Shown here in pieces: positions 1-8,515 of a stretch of DNA of 21,985 bases. The position numbers were made by a program, and so were the translations under genes. Each line of letters begins with the position of its first letter. Positions within the stretch are counted from its first letter, which is position 1. The notes beneath the pieces were generated by a model, which was not told the origin of the DNA, searched no databases, and saw only the letters and a list, made by a program, of their open reading frames with translations. This stretch comes from Acidobacteria bacterium UBA823 (GTDB lineage: Bacteria; Acidobacteriota; Vicinamibacteria; Vicinamibacterales; UBA823): positions 1 through 21,985 of the forward strand of contig DBHR01000072.1 of assembly GCA_002296225.1 (NCBI GenBank). Reading direction: 5' to 3'.

Positions 1-988
1 TATGGGCGTGAGTTGGGGTGAGGGTAGCGGGAATGGGCTCGTGTCAGTGGAGTACACATTCCACGGTGAGTCGGCACATTCGGCCGGAGGGCCGTGGGCG
101 GGTCGCAGCGCGCTTGATGCGGTCGAGCTTATGAATGCGGCTATGAACTACCGGCGCGAACACCTCAGGTTGTCACAGCGCACACACTACGTGATCACTG
201 ATGGAGGCGACCAGCCGAATGTCGTACCGTCGCGTGCCTCGGTCTGGTACTACTTCCGTGAGCTCGATTACGACCACATCAAAGAGTTGTTCGAAATTGG
301 GAACACGGCGGCAGAGGCAGCGGCCAAGATGACCAATACCGAGGTGGAGTGGCAGATCCTCGGGTCGGCTTGGCCGCGCCATTTCAACAAGGTGATCGCC
401 GAGACGATGTACGAAAACATCAAGACGGTTGGGCTCCCCGAGTGGAGCGACGCGGACCATGCGTTGGCCAAGGCTCTCCAGGATGAGCTTGGGGCCGAGC
501 CGACAGGCCTTGCGACGGAGCTCAGCGAGTTGGGTGGGCCGCCTGAAGGCGTGCGGACCGGCGGCGGCTCGGATGATATTGGTGACATCTCGTGGAACGT
601 CCCGACGGTCACACTTCGATTCCCATCGAACTTCCGGACGGGCGGTGGTGGCCATCACTGGTCGAGCGCCGTCGCGATGGCGACGCCGATCGCCCATAAG
701 GGCGCAACGGCCGGTGCGAAGGTCATGGCGATGACCGCGCTCGATTTTCTCCTACAGTCGGCGAAAGTCGAGGCGGCCTGGGCGTACTTTAACGACGTCC
801 AGACCAAGGACCAGCAGTATATTCCGTTCATCAGCGCCGATGACCGGCCGGCGACCCACCTGAATGGCGCGATCATGGAGGAATTCAGGGACGAAATGCG
901 GCAGTACTATTTCGACCCGACGCGGTACGATACGTATCTTGAGCAGCTTGGCATCGAGTATCCGACCGTGAGAGAGCCACCGCAGTAA
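1..988 (+). CDS. M20 family amidohydrolase, AbgB-like (C-terminal part, 5' truncated by window edge)
   Basis: The frame is open to the left edge, so the ATG at base 2 is probably internal. About 328 residues are visible, against roughly 480-540 in AbgB-like proteins, so the N-terminal metal-binding part lies outside. The visible part begins in the dimerisation (lid) domain (FHGESAHSAGGPWAGRSALD, near residue 20). It returns to the catalytic domain with GGGSDDIGDISWNVPTV (about 187-203), the equivalent of the GSTDVGDVSW signature of p-aminobenzoyl-glutamate hydrolase subunit B, and then GGHHWSS and AHKGA near 218-235. Family knowledge says these are Zn/Mn-dependent hydrolases of N-acyl amino acid or peptide bonds. 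The true substrate cannot be read from sequence. A serine peptidase gene follows 55 bp downstream on the same strand, consistent with a peptide-degrading unit. Confidence 0.88.
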   Translation, partial: MGVSWGEGSGNGLVSVEYTFHGESAHSAGGPWAGRSALDAVELMNAAMNYRREHLRLSQRTHYVITDGGDQPNVVPSRASVWYYFRELDYDHIKELFEIGNTAAEAAAKMTNTEVEWQILGSAWPRHFNKVIAETMYENIKTVGLPEWSDADHALAKALQDELGAEPTGLATELSELGGPPEGVRTGGGSDDIGDISWNVPTVTLRFPSNFRTGGGGHHWSSAVAMATPIAHKGATAGAKVMAMTALDFLLQSAKVEAAWAYFNDVQTKDQQYIPFISADDRPATHLNGAIMEEFRDEMRQYYFDPTRYDTYLEQLGIEYPTVREPPQ

Positions 989-1005
989 CGGTCGCCCGGG
1001 AGCCG

Positions 1006-1026
1006 TCCCGTACAATTAAAACGGGA
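1006..1026 (+). promoter_or_regulatory. Leader between the M20 and S9 genes: small hairpin with TACAAT -10-like hexamer
   Basis: TCCCGT (1006-1011) can pair with ACGGGA (1021-1026) around a 9-nt AT-rich loop. The same stretch holds TACAAT at 1011-1016, a near-consensus -10 hexamer, but no good -35 lies 16-18 bp upstream. It may be a weak internal promoter for the S9 gene or simply an intergenic hairpin. The sequence alone does not decide. Confidence 0.25.
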
Positions 1027-1043
1027 ATCTGAAGGAGACGTAG

Positions 1044-3593
1044 ATGAAGTTCGACATCGATCCTCGGCGACGGTGGTTCGGCGGATCCACGCGCGTGGTC
1101 GGGTCAATCCTGCTGGCGTCGGTGGTGCTTTGGCCTCCAGCGATACGGGCTCAGGTCGAGCCGTCCGATAGCTATGTGCTGCCGCCCCGGGCGGTGCAGG
1201 AGCTGTTCGAGCGGGATAAGAACCTAGCGAAGCTTGACCGGCTGAGTCCGGATGGTGTGCACTTCCTGATTCCCCTGTCTGATGAGTTGTCGAGCCTCGA
1301 GTTAATGGCGCGGCGGACGCTCCGGCTGGCGATGCTAGAGCTGATGCCAGAAGTGGACCGGGAATGGCGGCTGGCGACTTACGGCATCCGTGGTTACGAC
1401 GTCTACGCATTAGAGGACCGTCGGCGATGGTCGATTGACCTGCCGGAAGGGATCTTTGTCAGTGATGCCATCTGGTCTCCGGATGGGAGCCAGCTCGCAT
1501 TTCTCGCGCACCTGGTAGACAGCACCCAAGTGTGGACGGCGGATGTCGCCACTGGCACGGCTAGACCGCTCAGCGATGCACGTGTGATGGCGACCCTTGC
1601 GGCGCGAGCACAGTTCGGCAGCGCGAGTGTACCGTCACGGATGCTCCAGTGGCTACCGGATGGATCAGTCCTCGCATTGCTCGTGCCAGTTAATCGTGGT
1701 TCAGAGCCTGAAGCCGGCCCAGTGCCGACCGGACCCATCGTTCGTCGGACGCGCGAAAAGGCCACGCCGACCCGAACGCTCCCGTTTCTGCTACGAACCG
1801 AGCACGACGCTGACCTGTTCCGCTACTACACCACGGCGCAACTGGTGCGCTTGTCGTCCGGGCAGGTGCCGCAGCTGATCGGCGATCCAGCCATGTATCT
1901 GTCGGTCGCTGTGTCACCCGACGGGCGTCACATCCTCTCGGAATGGCTCGTCGAGCCGTTCTCATACATCGTGGGCTACACGAGTTTCGGCCGTGACCTC
2001 AAGGTTTTAAATGTAGACGGTGAAGTCGTGTCGACGATCCGGCAGGTGCCGCTGCACGAGATAGCGGGTCGGGACAACCGGCCCGATGCAAACCTGCCGC
2101 GGGAGGTCGCGTGGCGGCCCGATGGAAGGGGCTTGTCGTGGCTCGACCGAACGCCTGGGGTTGATGGGGAGGGTGATGATACTGGTGATGCTGAGCAACG
2201 AGACCGCGTGATGACTGTCGGGGCGCCGTTCGTTGTGGCGGAGGCGCGAGCCCTCGCATCGACAGAAGGCCGTCTCAGTGGCCTTCGGTTTGCCGCCGAC
2301 GGCAGCCATGTGTTCGCGGAGGCCGCCAAGGACGACGAGCGAGCGATCCTTGTGTACGACCTATCGTCCGAGCCGGCTGTCGAACTGGTGCTGGCAAGTT
2401 ACGACCCGGACAACGTCCTCGAGCTCCCTGGCGAATTGCTGACGCAGCAAGACGGTAACGGCATCACGGCTGCCGTGACGTCAAGCGACGGCACGTTTGC
2501 GTATCTGCGGGGTCCAGGCTACCGCGAACAGTTTACGCCGCAACCCTTCATCGATCGGGTCGAGATTGCGAATGGTGCTACCTCGCGGCTGTTTGAGGGC
2601 ACGGCCGAAGCATTCGACCAGCCTTTGATCGCGCTCGACGACGATCTAACGCGGATGATCGTTAACCGAGAAACGCGTGCAACGGCGCCTGACAGTTATC
2701 TGTGGAGCGCCGACGGCGCCTGGGAGAACCTGACCCACAACGTTGACCCGTATCCCGAGATCACCGCGGCCCGTCGGGTCGACTTCGACTTCACGCGTCG
2801 GGATGGGCTGACCATCCAGGGGCGGATCTCGTTGCCGACTGATTACCAACCGGGCGAGCGGGTTCCGGCGGTCTTCTGGACCTATCCGCGAGAATATGAG
2901 TCAGCCGAGGACTATAGCCGTGGGGCGATCCGGGCTCGCAATCACAACGCCTTTACGCCGCTCAGTTTTCTCCGCTGGTCGGACATCTGGCGGACCCAGG
3001 GCTACGCGGTGGTGTATCCCGATATCCCGATTGTCGGTCAGGACGGTCGGTTTAACGACCATTTCGTCGCGGACATGACCGAGACGATGTATGCGGCGAT
3101 CAGGAAAGTCGACGAGATGGGCTACGTTGACGTCGATCGGATCGGTCACGGTGGGCACAGCTACGGCGCGTTCACGACGGCCAACATGCTTGCGCACACG
3201 CCCTTCTTCAAGGCCGGGATCGCCGGAGACGGTGCCTACAATCGTACGCTGACGCCGATGGCTTTCCAGGGGGAGCGACGGTTTATCTGGGACGCGCCGA
3301 CGACCTACGTGGAAGCCTCACCGTTCTTCTACGCGGATCAGATCCACTCGCCGTTACTTATGTATCACGGGGAACAAGACAATAACTCCGGAACATTCCT
3401 GATTCAGTCTGAGCGGATGATGCAGGCGCTGACCGGCTTGGGCAAGACGGCGGCTCTCTACATCTATCCGTTCGAGTCGCACGGGCCACGTGCGAAGGAG
3501 AATTATCTGGATTTGTGGACGCGATGGCTTGAGTGGTTCGATACTTACGTCAAAGGGCAGACGACCCCGCGGTTAGAGACGGCTGGCCAGTGA
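1044..3593 (+). CDS. Exported S9 family serine peptidase, glutamyl endopeptidase-like (S9D)
   Basis: An 849-residue protein. The ATG has AAGGAG at 1032-1037, six bases upstream. The N-terminus has a basic region (DPRRRW), a hydrophobic stretch (about 19-32) and a plausible signal-peptidase site after AIRA, so export is likely. The middle holds WSPDGSQLAF- and VSPDGRHIL-type repeats, as in the beta-propeller of prolyl oligopeptidase relatives. The C-terminal alpha/beta hydrolase domain carries the nucleophile in GGHSYGAF (Ser706), Asp779 in HGEQDNNSG and His813 in FESHGPR. The words GGHSYGAF, GAYNRTLTP and HGEQDNN match those I know from plant chloroplast glutamyl endopeptidase (S9D), so cleavage after acidic residues is the best guess. 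The gene follows an AbgB-like hydrolase and probably acts on extracellular or periplasmic peptides. Confidence 0.92.
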   Translation: MKFDIDPRRRWFGGSTRVVGSILLASVVLWPPAIRAQVEPSDSYVLPPRAVQELFERDKNLAKLDRLSPDGVHFLIPLSDELSSLELMARRTLRLAMLELMPEVDREWRLATYGIRGYDVYALEDRRRWSIDLPEGIFVSDAIWSPDGSQLAFLAHLVDSTQVWTADVATGTARPLSDARVMATLAARAQFGSASVPSRMLQWLPDGSVLALLVPVNRGSEPEAGPVPTGPIVRRTREKATPTRTLPFLLRTEHDADLFRYYTTAQLVRLSSGQVPQLIGDPAMYLSVAVSPDGRHILSEWLVEPFSYIVGYTSFGRDLKVLNVDGEVVSTIRQVPLHEIAGRDNRPDANLPREVAWRPDGRGLSWLDRTPGVDGEGDDTGDAEQRDRVMTVGAPFVVAEARALASTEGRLSGLRFAADGSHVFAEAAKDDERAILVYDLSSEPAVELVLASYDPDNVLELPGELLTQQDGNGITAAVTSSDGTFAYLRGPGYREQFTPQPFIDRVEIANGATSRLFEGTAEAFDQPLIALDDDLTRMIVNRETRATAPDSYLWSADGAWENLTHNVDPYPEITAARRVDFDFTRRDGLTIQGRISLPTDYQPGERVPAVFWTYPREYESAEDYSRGAIRARNHNAFTPLSFLRWSDIWRTQGYAVVYPDIPIVGQDGRFNDHFVADMTETMYAAIRKVDEMGYVDVDRIGHGGHSYGAFTTANMLAHTPFFKAGIAGDGAYNRTLTPMAFQGERRFIWDAPTTYVEASPFFYADQIHSPLLMYHGEQDNNSGTFLIQSERMMQALTGLGKTAALYIYPFESHGPRAKENYLDLWTRWLEWFDTYVKGQTTPRLETAGQ

Positions 3594-3604
3594 CCACTGG
3601 CTAG
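3583..3604 (+). terminator. Weak hairpin over the S9 stop codon
   Basis: GCCAGT (3586-3591) pairs with ACTGGC (3596-3601) around a GACC loop, extended by CTG/TAG with one G-T pair. The TGA stop lies inside it. No T-tract follows, so it is a poor intrinsic terminator. Its place between convergent genes is the only other support. Confidence 0.25.
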
Positions 3605-3669
3605 TCGACCAACGTAGATTTCGGATAGGCGCAGGTCAACCAAAAAGACACCGGATGCAAACCCTACCG

Positions 3670-4944
3670 TCAGGGCCGGTCGGCCACGCGGCGCCGGCGG
3701 CTGGAAAATTCCGGTGCCTCTTTGAGGCAGGTAGCCAAGATTCCGAACGACGTCAGAAGCGCACGGAATCCTGAGCGGTGCAGCTCAGCTGGGAGTGCGT
3801 CGTTGACGCAGTAGCCAGTTTCGTCTGCGACGGCTCGCTCCCAACCACGGAATAATCGTCCCCAGTTACTGGTCAGCACCTCACGCATTGCCGAGCGGCC
3901 CTTGGTCGGATACCAATAGCTGTCGTGATACAGGACGCTGGCGAGGTAGGCCCACGGCGCTAGTACGGTCTTGAGTGACCACTCGAGTGGGCGGCGCAGC
4001 GGTCCCCAGTAGATCTTGTGTTGCATGCGGGCTGCAAAGGTCATCCGGCGGAATGGTCCATCGAAATTCCACTGTTCGGCTCCGGCCGCCTTGTCGCCGA
4101 CGATGGCGATGTCGCGGGGGTCGCCGCATCCGAGTTCAGCGTCGTGCGCTAGCCGGATGTACTTGATTGACAGCGGATCGAATCCCATCAACTTAGCCGC
4201 TACCGCGTCGATCGCCACCTGATCACTGCTGGCGAGGATCACGTTCTTCACGTGCGGTGTCATGCACCTCGGACCCGGGCCGTCCCCGGCGAACGTGCCA
4301 TCCATGACGGCGAATACGCCCCGGTGGATCTTGCGCTGGATCAGCAGGAGATCTACGAGGGTCTCGTGAATCACTGGATGGGTCCAATGCCGCCGGTCGT
4401 TCAACAGTCCACCGAAGGCATTTTTCATCGCGCCGGTCGTGGTCGTAAAGACGTGGGTCTTCACGGTGGGTAAATGGATGATGTTCTCACCGATAAACCG
4501 CTTTGGGATGAGAAAGCCCTTCGGGTAGACGTCGTTCAAACAGAGGAAGCGGTCGGCCAGGTCGCCCACGGCGTCCCGGATGTGCACCCAGTCCTCGCCC
4601 TCGTAGAGATGGATATTGCGCAGGCCGTGCGCCTTCACCACTGGCAGCTGCTTATTTTCGCGCTCGCCCAAATGCGCATCGATGACAACTGTCCGGTTGT
4701 GGCAGGCGTGCATTAGCGCGGGGTCGTAGCCGTCCTGCTTCATCGCGCGGATCACTCCATCGAGCTGCCACGGTGTCGTCGAGCTACCAGGGAAGAAAAA
4801 GTGCCAGGAGATGTTGATCTTGAGTGCCGTATCGACAGACGGGTCCACAACCTGGCGATAACCGGCTAGGTTCAGCAGTTCATGGTAGTCGCTGAGAACG
4901 GTCGACGGCTGTGTCCGGAGAATGGCGACGGTCGCGCGAGGCAT
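3670..4944 (-). CDS. DUF362 domain-containing protein
   Basis: A protein of 424 residues from the ATG at 4942-4944 (MPRATVAILRTQ). An in-frame ATG 20 codons upstream (5002-5004) is rejected because it lies inside the stem of an intrinsic terminator for the preceding gene. DUF362 marks seen: an N-terminal VAILRTQ strand, the central NIIHLPTVKTH...GAMKNAFGG block (about residues 155-180), MDGTFAGDGPGPR (about 217-229) and SSDQVAIDAVAAKLMGFDP (about 242-260). The family's biochemical function is unsettled. Some members carry ferredoxin domains, but no CxxCxxC cluster motif is present here. The C-terminal 120 residues are Trp/Tyr-rich and unrecognised. It is separated from the molybdenum hydroxylase gene by 90 bp and a terminator, so it is probably a separate transcription unit. 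No clear Shine-Dalgarno precedes the chosen start. Confidence 0.85.
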   Translation of the reverse strand: MPRATVAILRTQPSTVLSDYHELLNLAGYRQVVDPSVDTALKINISWHFFFPGSSTTPWQLDGVIRAMKQDGYDPALMHACHNRTVVIDAHLGERENKQLPVVKAHGLRNIHLYEGEDWVHIRDAVGDLADRFLCLNDVYPKGFLIPKRFIGENIIHLPTVKTHVFTTTTGAMKNAFGGLLNDRRHWTHPVIHETLVDLLLIQRKIHRGVFAVMDGTFAGDGPGPRCMTPHVKNVILASSDQVAIDAVAAKLMGFDPLSIKYIRLAHDAELGCGDPRDIAIVGDKAAGAEQWNFDGPFRRMTFAARMQHKIYWGPLRRPLEWSLKTVLAPWAYLASVLYHDSYWYPTKGRSAMREVLTSNWGRLFRGWERAVADETGYCVNDALPAELHRSGFRALLTSFGILATCLKEAPEFSSRRRRVADRP

Positions 4945-4978
4945 CGTGCTCAGTTTATCGTCCGCGAGGCCAACGTAC

Positions 4979-5010
4979 AAAAAAAGGGGGACGGCATCCG
5001 CCATCCCCCT
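4979..5010 (-). terminator. Rho-independent terminator of the molybdenum hydroxylase gene
   Basis: On the minus strand, 25 bases after the stop codon at 5035, AGGGGGA (5010-5004) pairs with TCCCCCT (4991-4985). After one C/A mismatch, GCC/GGC adds three inner pairs around a 4-nt loop (10 pairs plus one mismatch). A run of seven T follows (4985-4979 on the minus strand). This is a textbook intrinsic terminator, and the most convincing one in the window. Confidence 0.9.
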
Positions 5011-5034
5011 GCGCGCGAATTTTCAATCCGTCGG

Positions 5035-7449
5035 CTAGCCGAGGTGTGCCGTGAACTGCCTGTCCGGCCCCACTTCGAGCGAACTCAGGATCATATCCGG
5101 CGTGACCGGCGTCCGGAGCACGTCGCCGGTCGCGTCAGCGACGGCACTGAGCACCGCACCTGCACCCGCACCCTGTGGTGGCTCACCAATCCCCTTTGCA
5201 CCGACCGGTGTCTGCGGGTCAGGGAGGTCGAGTGCCCCCCACTTCATATTGTGTGGGACGTCGAGGATTGTCGGTGGCTTATTTGAGTAGAACCGCTTCG
5301 CCACCGCCAGGCCCCAGTGCTGGTCGTACACCCACCGTTGATTCAGCGCGTGCCCGAAACCTTGCACGGACCCACCGTTGATCTGACCGCCCAGGCTGCG
5401 AGGATGTAGAATTACGCCGCAGTCGGCTGCTGCTGCGTACTCCACAACGCGGATGTGACCCGTTTCGACGTCCACTTCGACTTCCGCGAAGCCGATGACG
5501 AACGTATAGGTGTCACCGTCACGCCCGAAGTTGTCACGTGCTATACCCATCAAACCCTGGCCGGCTAAGTTCGTGGCCGACTTCACAGTGAAAGGATTGA
5601 TGTCCTCCGGCAGCTCGTGGCCATCATACTTGCCACCGAGCTGGATCGCCCGCCGAGCCGCACGCGCGAATGTGAGATAGCGCGAGCGGTTGGACCGGTG
5701 ATAGACGCGACCGCCGCCAACGTCATAGTTCTCGGGCGCCCCGCCTAGATCCCGTGCCGCAATTTCTTGCAGCTTGCGCTTGGCGTCGAGGCCGGCGGCC
5801 CAGTTGGCGCGCGTATGCGCATGGGTGCTTTGGCTGCCGCCCTGACTGGCACTCCAGGGGAGATTCTTGCTCGTGTCGCCCCAGGCAACCGACACGTCCT
5901 CCCAGGGGAAGTCCAGCACCTCGCACGCCGCCCGGGTCGTGTCAAACACGGAGTGCGTGCCAAGATTACCGATGCCCGACTTGACGTACATCTTGCCATC
6001 CGGCTGGATGACGAGCAGTCCGTCGTAGCCGAGGCTGCCCCCCACGTAGGGGCTCACGGACACGCCGACACCCGTTACCTTCGTGCCGTTACGCTGGCCG
6101 CTGCGCTGCTTCCGTTCCTCCCAGTTAAAGAGCTTGCTGCCCAGGTCGAGTGCCTCACTTACGTTGGCGCTCGTGACACGGCGACGGACACCCTCGTCGT
6201 TCGCCGGGCCGTATGCGGCCGTGCCACTCGGTGCGTTGATCTTGTGGAACTCGACTTGATCGATGCCGAGTTGCCGCGCAGCCTTCGACAGGACTGGCTC
6301 GAACATGGCGATCGCCTGAACGCCGCCGGGGCCACGCTGCGAGGTTCGCGGTGGCGTGTTCGTGATCACGCTTAGGCCGCGGAACCGCATGTTCTCGGGC
6401 TGATAGGCGAGGGACGCGACCCGCGCGGTTGTCAGGAAGTCACCCTGGCGGTTGTAGGGACCGTTGTCCTGCACGACGAACAGGTCCACCGCAGTCAAGC
6501 GGCCGTCCGACCGGAAACCGGCCTTCACGCGCGCTTGGTAGCCGGGGCGGGCACGGCCGATGTAATTTTCCTCTTGGCGAGTAATTCGCATCATGACCGG
6601 TTTGCCGGTCTTCCGCGATAGCAATGCCGGAATGGCCTCGAAGATTGACCCAGGAATCTTGCTGCCGAAGCCCCCACCGCAATACTCGCCGATGAGCACT
6701 AAGTTCTCTGGCTCGATACCAATCCAGGAGGCGGCTGGTGCATGGCTGCGCACCGTGCTCTGCGTGGAGCAGTGCATGTAACACTTGCCGTTCTGCCAAT
6801 AGGCCATCGCGGTTCGTGTTTCGAGTGGTTGGTGCGACGTCGACGCCTGGATGATCGTCTCGTCGAGTACGAGGTCAGCCTCGGCGAGCGCCGTTTCGAC
6901 GTCGCCGTGCTCCCACTCCTCGCCGACATCACCCATCGGCAGCTTGCCGGGTTCGGCAGACGCGAAGACATCCTCCGACCACTTGATGGTCTCGACTTCG
7001 CGTCCCACGAAGGCATTGCCGTCTAGGCGCGCGTTCGCGCTCCCCGGCCGCAGGCTTTCCATCGGGTCGACGGCGAACGGCAACGGCTCGTAATCGACCC
7101 GGATCTTTTCGACCGCATCCGCCGCGGTAGTTTCGTCGACCGCGGCCACGGCAAGGACCGGCTGTCCCTCATAAAGCGGTTCTGTTGAATTGAGCGCGCG
7201 CTCCTGGACGCCTTCGCGCTGCAGCGGCGGCAGATCGTCTTCGGTGAGAATCCCTTCAACGCCTTCCATGGCCAGCGCTTCGCTCGCGTCGATGTTCGTG
7301 ATGCGGGCGTGGGGCATCGGGCTTAGCAGTAGCTTCGCGAAGAGCATTCCTTCGGCGCGAAAATCCTCGGCGTATTTTGCCTGACCCATCACTTTCGCGA
7401 CAATGTCCGGGGTTTGATAATTCTTGCCTATGTATTTGTAGTCAGCCAC
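5035..7449 (-). CDS. Xanthine dehydrogenase-family molybdopterin-binding large subunit (aldehyde oxidase / CO dehydrogenase large-subunit superfamily)
   Basis: An 804-residue protein with a GTG start at 7449, supported by GGAGG (7461-7457) seven bases upstream. Domain order is typical: an aldehyde oxidase a/b hammerhead domain (about 17-130, starting VMGQAKYAEDF), then the two molybdopterin-binding domains with EYCGGGFGSKIPG (about 255-267), RTSQRGPGGVQA (substrate/Mo-site loop) and, near the C-terminus, GIGEPPQGAG, whose Glu756 corresponds to the catalytic base of the family. Length fits CoxL/XdhB-type subunits. Such proteins normally work with a FAD subunit (CoxM/XdhC type) and a 2x[2Fe-2S] subunit (CoxS type). 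Neither gene is adjacent here, nor is a maturation factor. Substrate unknown; a hydroxylation of an aldehyde or N-heterocycle is typical. No signal peptide is seen. The CO-dehydrogenase active-site loop with Cys (VAYRCSFR) is not evident, so CoxL itself is unlikely. Confidence 0.9.
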   Translation of the reverse strand: MADYKYIGKNYQTPDIVAKVMGQAKYAEDFRAEGMLFAKLLLSPMPHARITNIDASEALAMEGVEGILTEDDLPPLQREGVQERALNSTEPLYEGQPVLAVAAVDETTAADAVEKIRVDYEPLPFAVDPMESLRPGSANARLDGNAFVGREVETIKWSEDVFASAEPGKLPMGDVGEEWEHGDVETALAEADLVLDETIIQASTSHQPLETRTAMAYWQNGKCYMHCSTQSTVRSHAPAASWIGIEPENLVLIGEYCGGGFGSKIPGSIFEAIPALLSRKTGKPVMMRITRQEENYIGRARPGYQARVKAGFRSDGRLTAVDLFVVQDNGPYNRQGDFLTTARVASLAYQPENMRFRGLSVITNTPPRTSQRGPGGVQAIAMFEPVLSKAARQLGIDQVEFHKINAPSGTAAYGPANDEGVRRRVTSANVSEALDLGSKLFNWEERKQRSGQRNGTKVTGVGVSVSPYVGGSLGYDGLLVIQPDGKMYVKSGIGNLGTHSVFDTTRAACEVLDFPWEDVSVAWGDTSKNLPWSASQGGSQSTHAHTRANWAAGLDAKRKLQEIAARDLGGAPENYDVGGGRVYHRSNRSRYLTFARAARRAIQLGGKYDGHELPEDINPFTVKSATNLAGQGLMGIARDNFGRDGDTYTFVIGFAEVEVDVETGHIRVVEYAAAADCGVILHPRSLGGQINGGSVQGFGHALNQRWVYDQHWGLAVAKRFYSNKPPTILDVPHNMKWGALDLPDPQTPVGAKGIGEPPQGAGAGAVLSAVADATGDVLRTPVTPDMILSSLEVGPDRQFTAHLG

Positions 7450-7771
7450 GTTGTCCCCTCCGCGTCTTCGACCCCACTCAGCTTACCGGGATGGCCTCTG
7501 TCTAACCATCGCAGCTTAACATGAGTCCGGGGCTCGACTCCATCCGGAAATCATGTGAATATTCGCCGAAGCTTCGCGTTTTGCCAGGCAACTAGAGAGT
7601 TTATACGGACTGGTGTTTGGGCCCTGAAAATGGGAGGTTCGAGGCTTTGAGGGCGAACCCTTGTCGATACTCAAGAGGGCAACAGGTCCCCGGTAACGAA
7701 CCCGTCTGGCCGAACACCCGGGAAGCCGACGGTTCCTCACCCGCCCGTGGGCGGAATGGCGAGGTGGTGAC
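7450..7771. other. 322-bp gap without a convincing gene; potentially structured RNA at 7632-7764
   Basis: Short open frames here show no family signature. The stretch 7632-7764 can fold into nested helices. Listed on the plus strand: GAGG 7634-7637 with CCTC 7735-7738; GGCTT 7643-7647 with AAGCC 7723-7727; TTGAG 7647-7651 with CTCAA 7670-7674 (sharing base 7647 and so partly exclusive); CCCGG 7689-7693 with CCGGG 7718-7722; and a separate hairpin CCGCC 7741-7745 with GGCGG 7750-7754. It lies between a DUF1080 gene and a molybdenum hydroxylase gene, both on the minus strand, so it could be a leader element of the latter or a standalone small RNA. I could not match it to 6S, SRP, tmRNA, RNase P or a riboswitch from memory. 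Confidence 0.3.
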
Positions 7772-8515
7772 CTACAACTCCCGGACCCAGATGTTCCGAT
7801 AGCTGACCGGGTGATCGTGCTCTTGGAGCAGCAGTGGCTCCTTGGAGCCGTGTGCCTCGTATTCGGCTTCGCCGATGAAGACGCTCGTTCCGCGAAGCGC
7901 TACATGGTTCTGGATGAGGACACCGTTGTGGAACACCGTCATGGTCGCCGGTTGCGGGACCGTGCCACCCGCGCGAAACCGCGGCGCCATAAAAATGATG
8001 TCGTAGGTCTGCCAGGCGCCGGGTGCCCGTGACGCGTTGACCAGCGGGATATGCTGCTTGTAGATGCTACCCGCTTGGCCGTTTGAGTAGGTTCGGTTCT
8101 CGTAGGAGTCGAGCACCTGCAGCTCGTAGCGACTCATCAAGTAGATGCCGCTATTCCCCCGGTCTTGACCCTCGCCTGTCACAATCGCCGGTGTCCGCCA
8201 CTCGACGTGCAGTTGGACGTCGCTGAAGCCCTGCTTGGTCATGATGTCGCCAGTATCCGGCAGGACAGTAAGGACGCCGTCGGAGACCTCCCAGGGAGGT
8301 GCTCCACCGTTGCGTGCTTGCCAGGCTGAGAGATCAGTCCCGTCAAAAAGAATGACCGCGTCTGACGGCGGGCCGCTGGAGACGCCGGGGATGATGATAG
8401 ATGGCTCGGGTTTCCAGACCTCGGTTAAGGTTGGGTCGCCTTGGTCCTGGGTGAAGGCGGACACGGCGCCGAGCGTGAGTATGGCTATGAGGACGATGGT
8501 GCGGGACTTGGACAT
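7772..8515 (-). CDS. Exported DUF1080 (3-keto-disaccharide hydrolase-like) protein
   Basis: A 247-residue protein. The ATG at 8515 is preceded by GGGAGG (8527-8522) at six bases. The N-terminus MSKSRTIVLIAILTLGAVSAF is a signal peptide (cleavage near AFTQ). The single DUF1080 domain covers about 50-247: ILFDGTDLSAWQ, WEVSDGVLTVLPDTGDIMTK, FSDVQLHVEWRTP, GNSGIYLMSRYELQVLDSY and the C-terminal YRNIWVREL. This is the concanavalin-like jelly-roll family now linked to hydrolysis of 3-keto-glycosides. The family is abundant in Planctomycetota, Acidobacteriota and Bacteroidota. Substrate is not predictable. It lies upstream of the molybdenum hydroxylase gene on the same strand but 322 bp away, so co-transcription is uncertain. 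Confidence 0.9.
   Translation of the reverse strand: MSKSRTIVLIAILTLGAVSAFTQDQGDPTLTEVWKPEPSIIIPGVSSGPPSDAVILFDGTDLSAWQARNGGAPPWEVSDGVLTVLPDTGDIMTKQGFSDVQLHVEWRTPAIVTGEGQDRGNSGIYLMSRYELQVLDSYENRTYSNGQAGSIYKQHIPLVNASRAPGAWQTYDIIFMAPRFRAGGTVPQPATMTVFHNGVLIQNHVALRGTSVFIGEAEYEAHGSKEPLLLQEHDHPVSYRNIWVREL

Noticed and set aside
5175..6799. Several open frames on both strands inside the molybdenum hydroxylase gene (e.g. 5767-6375 plus)
   Set aside because: Shadows of a strong coding frame in GC-rich DNA. Their products are Arg/Pro/Ala-rich and have no recognisable motif or ribosome-binding site.
5035..7449. Carbon monoxide dehydrogenase large subunit (CoxL form I)
   Set aside because: The characteristic Cys-containing active-site loop AYRCSFR was not found in the translated protein.
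7651..7705. GGGTTCGCCC and GGGTTCGTTACC (minus strand) as possible tRNA T-arms
   Set aside because: No acceptor stem, D-arm or anticodon arm can be drawn at the required distances, and the GGTTCRANYCC pattern is not met.
7617..7802. Plus-strand open frame of 61 codons in the intergenic gap
   Set aside because: It runs antisense into the DUF1080 gene, starts without a Shine-Dalgarno and has no protein-like features.
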